From assembly GCF_014647975.1 (NCBI RefSeq), contig NZ_BMQF01000016.1:145342-209341 (forward strand): a DNA stretch of 64,000 bases, in the 5' to 3' direction. The notes below the pieces were generated by a model. It was not told the origin of the DNA, did no database searches, and worked only from the letters and a program-made list of their open reading frames with translations. Source of the stretch: Streptomyces fumigatiscleroticus (GTDB lineage Bacteria > Actinomycetota > Actinomycetes > Streptomycetales > Streptomycetaceae). The position numbers were made by a program, and so were the translations under genes. The stretch's first letter is position 1. Each line of letters begins with the position of its first letter. This document shows, in pieces, positions 17,792 to 26,912 of this stretch.

Positions 17792-18551
17792 GACGGTGAC
17801 CGGGACGTTCACTCCCCCGACGCGCTTCGCCGTGCCGGGCCGCATCGAGGTCGGCTCCCGGGCGGCCGGGCGGTGGCAGACGGCCACGCTGACCGCGATC
17901 CGGCGGGAGACCCCGCGCGCGGCGACCTTCCGGTTCGCGGTGCCGGAGTGGGCGGGGCATCTGCCCGGCCAGCATCTGATGCTGCGGCTGACCGCCGAGG
18001 ACGGCTACACGGCCCAGCGCCACTACTCGATCGCGTCCGCGCCCGACGACTCCGGGCACATCGAGCTGACCCTGGACCACGTCGAGGGCGGCGAGGTCTC
18101 CGGGTGGTTCCACACGGTGGCCAGGCCCGGCGACCGGGTGGAGGTGCGCGGCCCGCTGAGCGGCTTCTTCGCCTGGCCCGGCGACCGGCCCGCGCTGCTG
18201 ATCGGCGCCGGCTCCGGAGTCGTACCGCTGATGTCGATGGTGCGGCACCACCGGGCCCGGGGGCTCACGGTGCCGCTGCGGCTGCTGGTCTCCGCGCGCA
18301 GCCCCGAGGAGCTGATCTACGCCCGGGAGTACGGCCCGGAGACCACGCCCGTCCTCACCCGCAGTGCGCCGGAGGGCGTGCCGGTGGGACGGCTGACGGC
18401 CGCGCATCTGGCGCCGCTCATGGACGACCGGCCGGCCGGCGGCTGGGAGGCCTACGTGTGCGGCTCCAACGCCTTCGCCGAACACGCCTCACGGCTGCTG
18501 GTGGCGGCCGGCCAGCCGGTGGACCGCATCCGCGTCGAACGCTTCGGCTGA
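17778..18551 (+). CDS. Ferredoxin-NADP reductase-like flavin oxidoreductase
   Basis: A 257-residue FNR-fold protein. The FAD-binding barrel carries RHYSIAS (the RxYS motif) near residue 78, and the nucleotide half has GAGSGVVPLMSM and the C-terminal CGSNAFAEHAS. There is no 2Fe-2S ferredoxin domain. Its start lies inside the end of the sulfite-oxidase-like gene. It most likely passes electrons from NAD(P)H to the molybdenum partner, or takes them from it; the direction cannot be told from sequence. Confidence 0.87.
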
Positions 18552-18701
18552 ACCCGCGGCGGGATGCGCGATGCCCGCCGGACGGGGTACCCGGTCCGTG
18601 CGGGCGCCCCTCAGGGGTGGCGCGACGCGGAGGGAGTGGCGGCCCGCACCGGACGGCCGCCCGTGCCGCCCTCCGGCCCCGGTGACGGCAAGGAGGTCGA
18701 C

Positions 18702-19286
18702 ATGCGAACCCGGGTGCGCGGCTGGCGCTGGCGGCGCAGTCCGCTGCGCCGCCGGTCGGACGTCGTGGAGGCGTGGACGGTCCTGGTCGTCACCGTGCTG
18801 CTGTGCGTGGGGGCGCCGCTGGCCGGGGCGGTCGCGGCCCGGTGGGCCGACGGCGAGGCCCGGGCGGTCGCGGCGCAGCAGCGGGCCGAGCGCCGTCAGG
18901 TGCGCGCCGAGGTGATCGGTGAGACCCCGGACCGGCTGCCCTCGGTGCAGGACGGCGGGCAGCACTCCTACCGGGCGACCGTGCGCTGGACAGCGCCGGG
19001 CGACGGAGCGCGGACCACCGCGGCACGCGTCCCGGCGGGCACCCGGTACGGCGAGACGGTCGAGGTGTGGGTCGACTCCCGGGGCCGCGGCGTGTCGCCC
19101 CCGGCGGACGGGGCCGCGATCCGGCAGCACGCCGTGACCTTCGGCGTGTGCGCGACGGCGGGCGCGGCGGCCGTCGTGCTGCTCGGGCACCACGCCGTGC
19201 GCCGGGTGGCCGTCCGGCACCGGCTGGCCGAGTGGGAGCGGGAGTGGGCCCGGACCGAGCCGCGGTGGACGCACCGCAAGGCCTGA
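18702..19286 (+). CDS. Rv1733c-like membrane protein
   Basis: A 194-residue protein with two membrane helices: one at about residues 28-50 (TVLVVTVLLCVGAPLAGAVAA) and one at about 150-168. An extracytoplasmic domain of about 90 residues lies between them, and a basic, Trp-rich tail follows. This is the actinobacterial Rv1733c-like family, whose role is unknown. AAGGAGG five bases upstream sets the ATG. A compact terminator hairpin begins right after its stop. Confidence 0.82.
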   Translation: MRTRVRGWRWRRSPLRRRSDVVEAWTVLVVTVLLCVGAPLAGAVAARWADGEARAVAAQQRAERRQVRAEVIGETPDRLPSVQDGGQHSYRATVRWTAPGDGARTTAARVPAGTRYGETVEVWVDSRGRGVSPPADGAAIRQHAVTFGVCATAGAAAVVLLGHHAVRRVAVRHRLAEWEREWARTEPRWTHRKA

Positions 19287-19304
19287 GGTCACCCCCGGGT
19301 GACC
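19287..19304 (+). terminator. Terminator after the Rv1733c-like gene
   Basis: GGTCACCC and GGGTGACC form an eight-base stem with a two-base loop, beginning at the base after the TGA stop. It has no U-tract. Confidence 0.5.
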
Positions 19305-19510
19305 CGACCACCTGCGCCCGGAACCGGCCGCCGAGCCCTCTCGCCACACCGTCGGCGAACGACCGACGCGGCCCATGTGACCAGCGCATCACGGACACCT
19401 GACCGGCTGCCGCACCGGCAAGGAACCGCGGCAGGGATCTGGCGAGTCATCCGACCACTCACGTACGGTGTGCTCCGTCGCAGTGTCCCTGTTCGCAAAG
19501 GCGGTCCTTC

Positions 19511-20479
19511 ATGGCCCAGTTCGACCTTTCCCTCGACGAACTCCGCGCGTACCGCAGCGAGTCCACCGAGCCCGAGGACTTCGACGCCTTCTGGGCCAAG
19601 ACCCTCCAGGAGGCCCGCGAGCACGAGCTGGACGCACGCTTCGAGCCGGTCGACACGGGCCTGTCGACGGTGGAGGTGTACGACGTGACGTTCGCCGGGT
19701 TCGGCGGTCACCCCGTCAAGGGCTGGCTGACGCTGCCGGCGGGGGCGAAGGCACCGCTGCCGCTGGTCGTGCAGTTCATCGGCTACGGCGGCGGGCGCGG
19801 CCTGCCGCACGAGCATCTGCTGTGGGCGTCCACGGGCCGGGCGCACTTCGTGATGGACACCCGGGGCCAGGGCAGCGCGTGGGGCGGCGGGGGCGGCACC
19901 GCGGACCCGGTGGGCGGAGCGCCCGCCTACCCGGGCTTCATGACCCGCGGCATCGACGCGCCCGAGAGCTACTACTACCGCCGGGTGTTCACGGACGCGG
20001 TGCGCGCCGTCGAGGCGGCCCGCTCGCATCCGCTGACCGACGCGGAGCGCACGGTCGCCCTCGGCGCGAGCCAGGGCGGCGGCATCACGCTCGCGGTGGG
20101 CGGTCTGGTGCCCGACCTGGTGGCCGTCGCGCCGGACGTGCCGTTCCTGTGCGACTTCCCGCGCGCGACCACGCTCACGGACCGCCACCCGTACCGGGAG
20201 ATCGGCCTGTATCTCAAGACGCACCGCGGCCGCGCGGAGGACGCCCTGCGCACCCTGTCCTACTTCGACGGCGTGCACTTCGCGGCCCGCGGCCGGGCGC
20301 CCGCGCTCTTCTCGGCGGCCCTGGAGGACCAGACCTGCCCGCCGTCGACGGTCTACGCCGCCTTCAACGCCTGGGCGCACGACGACAAGGCGATCGAGGT
20401 GTACGACTTCAACGACCACGAGGGCGGCGGGCCCTACCAGGAGGCGGCCCAGCTGCGCTGGCTGCGCCAGTACGCCTGA
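19511..20479 (+). CDS. Acetyl xylan esterase / cephalosporin-C deacetylase, CE7
   Basis: A 322-residue alpha/beta-hydrolase of carbohydrate esterase family 7, removing acetyl groups from xylo-oligosaccharides and similar small esters. The nucleophile is Ser187 in GASQGGG, with RGQG as the oxyanion loop. The Asp and His of the triad are in EDQTCPP and NDHEGGG. There is no signal peptide, so it acts inside the cell, as usual for CE7. It begins MAQFDLSLDEL. Its last 71 bases overlap the 3' end of the convergent anti-sigma kinase gene. Confidence 0.92.
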   Translation: MAQFDLSLDELRAYRSESTEPEDFDAFWAKTLQEAREHELDARFEPVDTGLSTVEVYDVTFAGFGGHPVKGWLTLPAGAKAPLPLVVQFIGYGGGRGLPHEHLLWASTGRAHFVMDTRGQGSAWGGGGGTADPVGGAPAYPGFMTRGIDAPESYYYRRVFTDAVRAVEAARSHPLTDAERTVALGASQGGGITLAVGGLVPDLVAVAPDVPFLCDFPRATTLTDRHPYREIGLYLKTHRGRAEDALRTLSYFDGVHFAARGRAPALFSAALEDQTCPPSTVYAAFNAWAHDDKAIEVYDFNDHEGGGPYQEAAQLRWLRQYA

Positions 20480-21431
20480 GACCCGGCCGCGGCAGGCGGA
20501 AGTACAGCTGCACCACGGAGCCCGACGGGCCGAACTCCTCGGCCAGCAGGTCGCTCAGCTGGCGCGCCAGCCAGAGCCCGTGACCGCGCGCGACGGGCGG
20601 TCCGGGCGGCAGATGACCGGGGAAGCCCTCCGGCGGCGCCGTCCCGGACGCCCCGTCGTCGGAGACCTCGCAGACCACGTAGTCGTCGTCGCGGCGCAGC
20701 CGTACCACGCCCCGGCCGCCGCCGTAGCGCACGGAGTTGACGACGACCTCGTGCACCGCCGCCACCATGTCGTGCGTCCGCTCCTCGGAGAGGCCCAGCT
20801 CACCGGCGTACGCCCGCAGCGCCCGGCGTACGGCCGCCGAACGGCCGCGGTCGAAGCGGGTGTCGCCCGGCCCGGCCGGCAGCCGGGGCGGGCGCTGCCC
20901 GTCGCGCTCGGCGCAGAAGTCGGCCGGATCGGCGTACGCGTGGCTGGACACCGCGACATGCCCGCTCACGGCCACTTCGGGGTGGGTGCGCAGAGCGGTG
21001 CGCACCAGGTCCCCGGAGAGGACACGGGTGTCGTAGGGGCACAGGATCCAGTGACCGGTGCCGGCGAAGGCCACGTTCAGCAGGGACTCGTAGCGGGCCC
21101 ACTCCCGTGTCTCGAAGGCGTCCCGGCCGGTCCAGACCGGTTCGCCGACGATACGGACCCGCCGGTCGCCGCCGTGCCGGCCGCAGTGGGCGTGGTAGCG
21201 GCCCAGCGTGCGCGAGGGCAGGTCGTACCAGTCGCGCGCGTCGGCGAACTCGACATGCCGGGACCGGCTGCCGAGCGCCCGGCCCAGCAGGGCGATGTTG
21301 TCCTCGCGCACCACCGCCAGGACCGCGTCCCCGGCGTCCAGCCCGTTCCGCAGGAAGCCGGCGGTGCCGGAGAGGAACTCCTCGTCCGAGGAGTAGCACA
21401 GGGCCTGGTGGACGAAGCCGGCGCGGTTCAC
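20409..21431 (-). CDS. MEDS sensor domain fused to anti-sigma factor kinase (RsbW-like)
   Basis: A 340-residue protein. The N-terminal MEDS domain (about 1-180) contains ALCYSSDEEFL and GLDAGDAVLAVV. The C-terminal HATPase_c_2 domain (about 195-320) has the N-box HEVVVNSVRYGGG and the G-box region VSDDG then GHGLWLARQLSDLL. Such kinases phosphorylate STAS proteins or bind sigma factors. The GTG overlaps the stop of the MEDS-STAS gene (GTGA at 21428-21431), so the pair is translationally coupled. The C-terminal tail is low-complexity Arg/Pro and runs 71 bases into the CE7 gene. Confidence 0.88.
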   Translation of the reverse strand: MNRAGFVHQALCYSSDEEFLSGTAGFLRNGLDAGDAVLAVVREDNIALLGRALGSRSRHVEFADARDWYDLPSRTLGRYHAHCGRHGGDRRVRIVGEPVWTGRDAFETREWARYESLLNVAFAGTGHWILCPYDTRVLSGDLVRTALRTHPEVAVSGHVAVSSHAYADPADFCAERDGQRPPRLPAGPGDTRFDRGRSAAVRRALRAYAGELGLSEERTHDMVAAVHEVVVNSVRYGGGRGVVRLRRDDDYVVCEVSDDGASGTAPPEGFPGHLPPGPPVARGHGLWLARQLSDLLAEEFGPSGSVVQLYFRLPRPGLRRTGAASAAGPPPGRARRPRGR

Positions 21432-22321
21432 GGCGCCTCCCCGCGCGGTTCCAGGCGCAGGCCGGGAACGCGGTCCCAGCCGGTCACCCGCATCACCCGC
21501 TGTACGTGGGGCGCGACACCGGCCAGCACCAGGGCGCCGCCCGAGCCGTGCAGCTCCAGTGCCGTGAAGACCAGCAGCCGCAGCGCGCTCACGTCGATGA
21601 ACGCCAGGCCGCACAGGTCGAGGTGGGTACGGATGCCGTTCGCGCCGCGCGTGCGCGCCCGGCCCGACTCGATGTGCAGGGCACGGGCGAGGGCGGTGAC
21701 GTTCGTGTCGTCGATCTCGCCGGCCAGCGCGAGACCGGGAGGCGCGAAGGTGCGGCTGATGGTCAGGAGATCGTCGTGCCACACGTCGTCGGCGCCGACC
21801 CGGCCGTGGTGCAGTTCGTCCAGCGGGGTCAGCTCGGCCTCGTGGAAGATCCGGCGGTCGTACTGGCAGATGCCGAGCACCGGCAGCGAGGCGAAGACGG
21901 GGTCGAGCAGCAGCTCGCTGTCGTGCAGCGTCTTCAGGCCCCGGCCGGCCCGGTCGCGCAGGATCTCGGTGCACACCCGCAGGCCGAGGAAGCCGTCGTC
22001 GACCGCGCGCCCCGTCTCACGGCGGATCGTTTCGTCCAGGTCCCACAGTCCCTCGGGGCCGGCGAGATGCGGGTCGACGCAGAGCCGGCCGGCGGCGATC
22101 TCCTTGTCGACGGAACAGCCGTAGGCCTCCAGGAAGGACAGCGCGACGGCCGCCGGCATGTCCGCGGGAGGCATCAGGAGCCCGCGGTGACCGCTGGCGA
22201 GCCCGTCGATCAGGAAGACCGCGAGGACGCTCTCGCGCTGCTCGTCCGTGTCGTAGCCGAGGAGCAGGTGGTCTCCGTGGCGCATCTGTCCCACGGTTTT
22301 CTGGGTGGGTACCACGGTCAT
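21428..22321 (-). CDS. MEDS domain protein with C-terminal STAS domain
   Basis: A 297-residue protein. The MEDS domain comes first (about 10-190; GDHLLLGYDTDEQRESVL, then ICQYDRR). The STAS domain (about 195-290) has the strand-helix pattern with DLCGLAFIDVSALRLL, where Ser is the expected phosphorylation site. It is the likely antagonist of the kinase encoded directly downstream, so the pair forms a compact sensor switch for a sigma factor. AAGGAGG upstream of ATG 22321 sets the start. The MEDS ligand is unknown. Confidence 0.88.
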   Translation of the reverse strand: MTVVPTQKTVGQMRHGDHLLLGYDTDEQRESVLAVFLIDGLASGHRGLLMPPADMPAAVALSFLEAYGCSVDKEIAAGRLCVDPHLAGPEGLWDLDETIRRETGRAVDDGFLGLRVCTEILRDRAGRGLKTLHDSELLLDPVFASLPVLGICQYDRRIFHEAELTPLDELHHGRVGADDVWHDDLLTISRTFAPPGLALAGEIDDTNVTALARALHIESGRARTRGANGIRTHLDLCGLAFIDVSALRLLVFTALELHGSGGALVLAGVAPHVQRVMRVTGWDRVPGLRLEPRGEAP

Positions 22322-22430
22322 CCCGAACCTCCTTCGTGTACCGGTCCGGGTCACGTCCACGCTACGCCGGGAGCGGGTCGCCCGTGAGGGTTTAGGGTGA
22401 CCTTCCATCGGGTTCCGGCAAGGGGGGACC

Positions 22431-24506
22431 ATGGCGGCCTCTGTGCGGGACGGCACGACCGGCAACCTGCCGGCCGAGGCGAACGCGTTCGTCGGGCGCG
22501 GGCTCGAACTCGCCGAGACGGCGGAGCTGCTGGAAACCGCCCGGCTGGTGACCCTGACGGGGCCCGCGGGCGTCGGCAAGTCCCGTCTGGCGCTGCGCGC
22601 CGCGCATGCCGGGAGGGACGCGTTCCCGGGCGGTGTCTGGCTGGTGGAACTGTCGGAGCTGAGAGATCCGGCGCTGGTGACCAACGCGGTGGCGCAGGCG
22701 ACCCGGCTGACGGAGCAGACCCTGCGTCCGCTGCTGGAGGCGGTCTGCGAGCATCTGGCGGGAGCTCCGCGGCTGCTGGTCCTGGACACCTGCGAGCATG
22801 TGCTGGACGAGTGCGCGCGGGTCGTGCGGGAGCTCCTCGCCAGAGCCCCGCGGCTGCGGGTGCTGGCCACCAGCCGGCAGCCGCTGAACGTGCCCGGCGA
22901 GCATCTGCTGACGGTGGCACCGCTGCCGCTGGGCGAACACGACGACGCGGTGGCGCTGTTCGCGGCCCGGGCCGCGGCGGCGGTGCCGTCGTTCGCGCTG
23001 ACCGATGCCAACCGGGCCCGGGTGGCGGCGGTCTGTGCCCGGCTCGACGGCATACCGCTGGCCCTGGAACTCGCGGCCGTACGGCTGCGGGGCCTGCCCC
23101 TGCACCGGCTGCTCGAAGGCCTCGACTCCCGCTTCGACCTGCTGGTCTTCCCCGCGCGTCCGCATCCGGCCCGGCATCGGACGCTGCGCACCGCCATCGG
23201 CTGGAGCCATGAGCTGTGCACGCCGCTGGAGCGGCTGCTGTGGGCCCGGCTGTCGGTGTTCGCCGGCGGCTGGGACGTGGAGGCGGCGGAGTTCGTCTGC
23301 CACGGCGGTCCGCTGGACGCCGAGGAGATCCTCGCGCTGCTCGTCTCGCTCACCGAGAAGTCCGTCGTCGCCCGGGACGCCGAGGGCCCCGGTGCGCGCT
23401 ACCGGATGCTCGACACGGTCCGCTCGTTCGCCGCGGAGTGGCTGGCGGGACTCGGCGAGGAGGACGCGGTCCGGCGCCGTCACCGGGACTACTACCACTG
23501 GATCGCCCGGCAGGGCGAGGCGGAGTGGCTCGGCCCCGGCCAGCGGATGTGGGTCGAACGGCTCACCGCCGAGCACGCCAACCTCCGTCTGGCCCTGGAG
23601 GACTGCCTGGCGGAGCCCGACCCCAAGGCGGCGCTCGAACTCAGCGGCACGCTCTGGTACTTCTGGTTCGCCTGCGGCTGCGCCGAGGAGGGCCGCGGCT
23701 ATCTGGAACGGGCACTGAACCGCGCCCCCGACACCGACGGCCCCGAGTACGCGCTCGCGGCCTGGGCGCACCGGCTGGTCACCGTGGTCCCGGAGGACCT
23801 GGAGGCCGCCGAGTCGGTGACCGCCGCCTACACCTGGCTCGCGGAGGAACGGCGGCTGCCCGCGCCGGCCCTGCCGTTGACCGGGGCGTCACTGGCGGTG
23901 CGGGGGGAGTCGGCCCGGTCGGCGGTGCTGTTCGGGAGCGCCGGGCAGGTGCCGTCGGTCGACGGCGGCGCCGAGTTCTTCCATCTGCTCACGCTGGCCC
24001 TCCAGGCCTATCTGCTGGCGAGCCAGGCCGAGTTCGGCCGGTGCGCGGCGGTCGCCGAACGGCTGCGGGCCGAGTGCGCGCGGCGCGGCGAGCTGTGGAT
24101 GCGCGCCTGGGGCGACTTCTTCCTCTCCCTCGCCGCGATCGGTTCGGGCCGCCCCGACGAGGCGGTGCGCCCGGCACGCGAGGCACTGGCCGCCAAGTGG
24201 CTGGTGCACGACCGGCTCGGCGCGGCCGCCGTCACCAACCTGCTGGTGGCCGTGGAGACCATGCTGGGCGAGACGGAGCTCGCGGCGCGTCTCCTCGGCG
24301 TCAGCGGACGCCTCTGGCACGCCGCGGGCCTGCCGCAGCTGGCCAGGTCCGGGAAGACCGTCTTCCGCCGCGAGTACGAGCGCCGGCTGCGCGCGTCGCT
24401 CGGGGACGCCCGTTTCGCCGAGGCGGTGCACGAGGGCTGGGAGGCGCGGCCGGACGCGGCTATCGCGCTCGCGCTCGGGGGCTCACCGGCCGATTGGGGC
24501 CTGTGA
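22431..24506 (+). CDS. NB-ARC ATPase, LuxR/AfsR-like regulator lacking a DNA-binding domain
   Basis: A 691-residue STAND-type ATPase. The P-loop GPAGVGKSR is at about residues 44-52, and Walker B-like LLVLDTCEHVLDECA and the sensor VLATSRQPL follow. GIPLALELAA marks the end of the NB-ARC core. The remaining 400 residues are helical, with TPR-like repeats. Related Streptomyces regulators carry an N-terminal SARP or C-terminal LuxR helix-turn-helix; neither is visible here. AGGGGGG upstream supports the ATG. It is divergent from the MEDS pair. Confidence 0.85.
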   Translation: MAASVRDGTTGNLPAEANAFVGRGLELAETAELLETARLVTLTGPAGVGKSRLALRAAHAGRDAFPGGVWLVELSELRDPALVTNAVAQATRLTEQTLRPLLEAVCEHLAGAPRLLVLDTCEHVLDECARVVRELLARAPRLRVLATSRQPLNVPGEHLLTVAPLPLGEHDDAVALFAARAAAAVPSFALTDANRARVAAVCARLDGIPLALELAAVRLRGLPLHRLLEGLDSRFDLLVFPARPHPARHRTLRTAIGWSHELCTPLERLLWARLSVFAGGWDVEAAEFVCHGGPLDAEEILALLVSLTEKSVVARDAEGPGARYRMLDTVRSFAAEWLAGLGEEDAVRRRHRDYYHWIARQGEAEWLGPGQRMWVERLTAEHANLRLALEDCLAEPDPKAALELSGTLWYFWFACGCAEEGRGYLERALNRAPDTDGPEYALAAWAHRLVTVVPEDLEAAESVTAAYTWLAEERRLPAPALPLTGASLAVRGESARSAVLFGSAGQVPSVDGGAEFFHLLTLALQAYLLASQAEFGRCAAVAERLRAECARRGELWMRAWGDFFLSLAAIGSGRPDEAVRPAREALAAKWLVHDRLGAAAVTNLLVAVETMLGETELAARLLGVSGRLWHAAGLPQLARSGKTVFRREYERRLRASLGDARFAEAVHEGWEARPDAAIALALGGSPADWGL

Positions 24507-24555
24507 GACACCGCCCGCCCACGCGGCACAGGCGCACCCCACCACGGCCCCGCGG

Positions 24556-25275
24556 TCACCGCCGGGCCACGACCAGCCGGACCCGCGGGGAGCCGTCCCC
24601 GCGCCGCCCGAATCCGGGCAGCGCCTCCAGTTCCACCCGGAAACCGGCGCGGGCCAGCTCCCGCCGCACCTCCCCCAGCCGGAAGGCCCGGTAGTACATG
24701 ACGAACGGCGGCCGCCACACCGCGTTGCGCAGCCGCATCACCGCGTCGAAGCCCAGCAGCGCCCAGTACCCCGGGGAGCCGGGGCGGGGCGGGGCCACGA
24801 CCGGGAAGGCGAAGCAGCCGCCCGGCCGCAGCACACGGTGGACCTGGGCGAACAGCCCCGGCAGCTCCCGCGGCAGGAAGTGCCCGAACGCCCCGAAGCT
24901 CACGACCAGGTCGAAGGCGGCGGTGAACGGCAGGGCGCGGGCGTCGGCACGGACCCAGCCGGCCGGCGGGCCGTCGCACCGAACGCGCCGCCGGGCGACG
25001 TCGAGCATGCCGGCGCTGAAGTCGACCCCGGTGATCCTGGAGCGGCACACCCGCCCCAGCACGGCCGCTCCGGCCCCGGTGCCGCAGCACAGGTCGAGCC
25101 CGGAGGCGAAGGGCCCCCTGCGCGCCAGCGCCGAGGCGACGGCGTCCAGCACCGCGTCCGGCGTACGGAACGGGGTGCGGTCGAACTTCGGGGCGAGCAG
25201 GTCGTAGCCGTGCTCGACGGACGACAGCGCCTGGACGGCGAGTTCGCGCAGACTCGGGCCTTCGGGGTCGAACAT
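24556..25275 (-). CDS. SAM-dependent methyltransferase
   Basis: A 239-residue class I methyltransferase. It shows motif I LDLCCGTGAGA, motif II GVDFSAGMLDVA, and DLVVSFGAFGHF, where the last acidic segment reads the cofactor. The C-terminal half has an extended, aromatic-rich substrate region (YWALLGFDAVMR, MYYRAFRLGEV). The ATG at 25275 begins MFDPEG; an upstream extension of the frame is proline/arginine-rich shadow. It stands alone and is convergent with the NB-ARC gene. The substrate is unknown. Confidence 0.83.
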   Translation of the reverse strand: MFDPEGPSLRELAVQALSSVEHGYDLLAPKFDRTPFRTPDAVLDAVASALARRGPFASGLDLCCGTGAGAAVLGRVCRSRITGVDFSAGMLDVARRRVRCDGPPAGWVRADARALPFTAAFDLVVSFGAFGHFLPRELPGLFAQVHRVLRPGGCFAFPVVAPPRPGSPGYWALLGFDAVMRLRNAVWRPPFVMYYRAFRLGEVRRELARAGFRVELEALPGFGRRGDGSPRVRLVVARR

Positions 25276-25663
25276 CCGGTCAGCGTAGGGGAAGGACGGG
25301 AACAACCGGGGCACCGGGCGCGTTGACCGGTGCGGGAGCCATCGGGACCGCCGCCGGAGCGGCTCCGGTCCCGGCCGTCCGGCCGCCCCGACCGCCCCTG
25401 CGCCACCCCGGTGGTACAGTGACCTCAGCACCCGTGCACGCCCCACTCCAGGCGTCGGTGCCCGTTCTCCCACAGTTCGCTGAGAACCGCCCGTCGCGGC
25501 GCGTCAGCTTCCCGGCATCTCCCTCGCTGAGCAGGGCGACCGCCCGCCGTACCCGAGGTGCCGTTCCCGCCGCCCGGAGGCACGTCATCCGTCCTCCCCG
25601 CGCGGCCTTCCCCCCTTCTTCCCGCATGTCCCGTGCCTGCCGTCCGTGAAAGGACCGACCTCC
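25276..25663. other. Long intergenic region and C-rich leader upstream of the rho paralogue
   Basis: About 390 bases without a convincing gene. A minus-10-like TACAGT lies at 25415-25420, which would leave a leader of about 240 bases. The leader is C-rich and G-poor on the plus strand: I count 32 C to 13 G in 25561-25620. Such C>G stretches are typical Rho loading (rut) regions. An open frame across it is low-complexity and lacks domain features. Confidence 0.5.
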
Positions 25664-26803
25664 ATGACCACCACACTCGAACGTCCTCCCGTCCAGCAGC
25701 AGCCCGCGGCCCGGACCGTCACCGGTGTCCTCGACATCGACGCGGGCGGCAAGGGGCATCTGCGGGCCGCGGCCTGCCTCCCCTCGCCGTCCGACCCGCA
25801 GGTTCCGGCCGCGCTGATCCGCCGCCACGGACTGCGCAAGGGCGACCTCGTCGACGGCGTGCTCGGCGACCGGCGCGCCCTGACCGGGATCGTCCGGGTC
25901 GGCGGCCGCGCACCCGAAGAGCTGCGCGGCCGCCGCCACTTCCGTGATCTGACGCCGCTGCACCCGCACGAGCGGCTGCGCCTGGAACACCCGGCGGCCG
26001 GCCTGACCGGGCGCCTCACCGATCTGATCGCCCCGGTCGGCAAGGGCCAGCGCGGACTGCTGGTGGCCCCGCCGAAGACCGGCAAGACCGTCCTGCTCCA
26101 GCAGCTCGCCGCCGCCGTCGCCGGCAACCATCCCGAGTGCCGGCTGATGGTGGTGCTGCTCGACGAGCGTCCCGAGGAGGTCACCGACATGCGGCGCTCC
26201 GTGCGGGGCGAGGTGTACGCCTCGACCTTCGACCGGGCGCCCCGGGACCACATCGCCCTGGCGGAACTCGTGATCGAGCGGGCCAAACGGCTGGTGGAGG
26301 CCGGGGAGGACGTGGTCGTCCTGCTCGACTCCCTGACCCGGCTGTGCCGCGCCCACAACAACGCCGCCGCCTCCGGCGGCCGGACCCTGAGCGGCGGTGT
26401 CGACGCCACCGCGCTGCTGGGCCCCAAGCGGTTCTTCGGCGCCGCCCGTTGCGCCGAGGAGGGCGGCTCGCTCACCGTCCTCGCCACCGCCCTGGTGGAG
26501 ACCGGCTCCCGTGCCGACGACTTCTTCTTCGAGGAGCTGAAGAGCACCGGCAACATGGAGCTGCGCCTGGACCGCGAGCTCGCCTCCCGGCGCGTCTTCC
26601 CGGCCGTCGACATCGGCCTCTCCGGCACCCGGCGCGAGGAACTGCTGCTGTCCGCGCCGGAGTCGACCGCCGTTCAGGGTCTGCGCCGGGCGCTGCGGTC
26701 CCGGGACGGCCAGGGCCTGGAGACGCTGCTGGAGCGGCTGCGCCAGAGTCCGGACAACGCCACGTTCCTGCGGCGTGTCCAGCCCACGCTGCCCGGCGAC
26801 TGA
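25664..26803 (+). CDS. Short transcription termination factor Rho paralogue
   Basis: A 379-residue hexameric RNA helicase homologue. The ATPase core is intact: P-loop APPKTGKTVLLQQ near residue 135, Walker B VVVLLDSLTRLCRAHN near 220, Q-loop LSGGVDATAL, and R-loop GPKRFFGAARCAEEGG. It lacks the N-terminal Rho_N region and the long basic insertion of normal actinobacterial Rho; only a reduced cold-shock-like domain precedes the core. In that domain the RNA-binding DGFGFLR of E. coli is replaced by GGKGHLR, losing both aromatics. It may be a second, specialised Rho. The ATG is preceded by GAAAGGA. Confidence 0.88.
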   Translation: MTTTLERPPVQQQPAARTVTGVLDIDAGGKGHLRAAACLPSPSDPQVPAALIRRHGLRKGDLVDGVLGDRRALTGIVRVGGRAPEELRGRRHFRDLTPLHPHERLRLEHPAAGLTGRLTDLIAPVGKGQRGLLVAPPKTGKTVLLQQLAAAVAGNHPECRLMVVLLDERPEEVTDMRRSVRGEVYASTFDRAPRDHIALAELVIERAKRLVEAGEDVVVLLDSLTRLCRAHNNAAASGGRTLSGGVDATALLGPKRFFGAARCAEEGGSLTVLATALVETGSRADDFFFEELKSTGNMELRLDRELASRRVFPAVDIGLSGTRREELLLSAPESTAVQGLRRALRSRDGQGLETLLERLRQSPDNATFLRRVQPTLPGD

Positions 26804-26912
26804 CCCGCCGTCCGGCCGGCCGCATGCCCCGACGTGCGGCATCCGGGTACTCGCGCGCCCGGCCCGGCCCGGGCAGCACCGCGTACGACGGGCGTCTTCC
26901 TACGTTTGCGGC

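Noticed and set aside
25323..25649. Open frame in the leader of the rho paralogue
   Set aside because: The peptide is low-complexity Pro/Arg/Ala, there is no ribosome-binding site, and the C-rich composition explains it.
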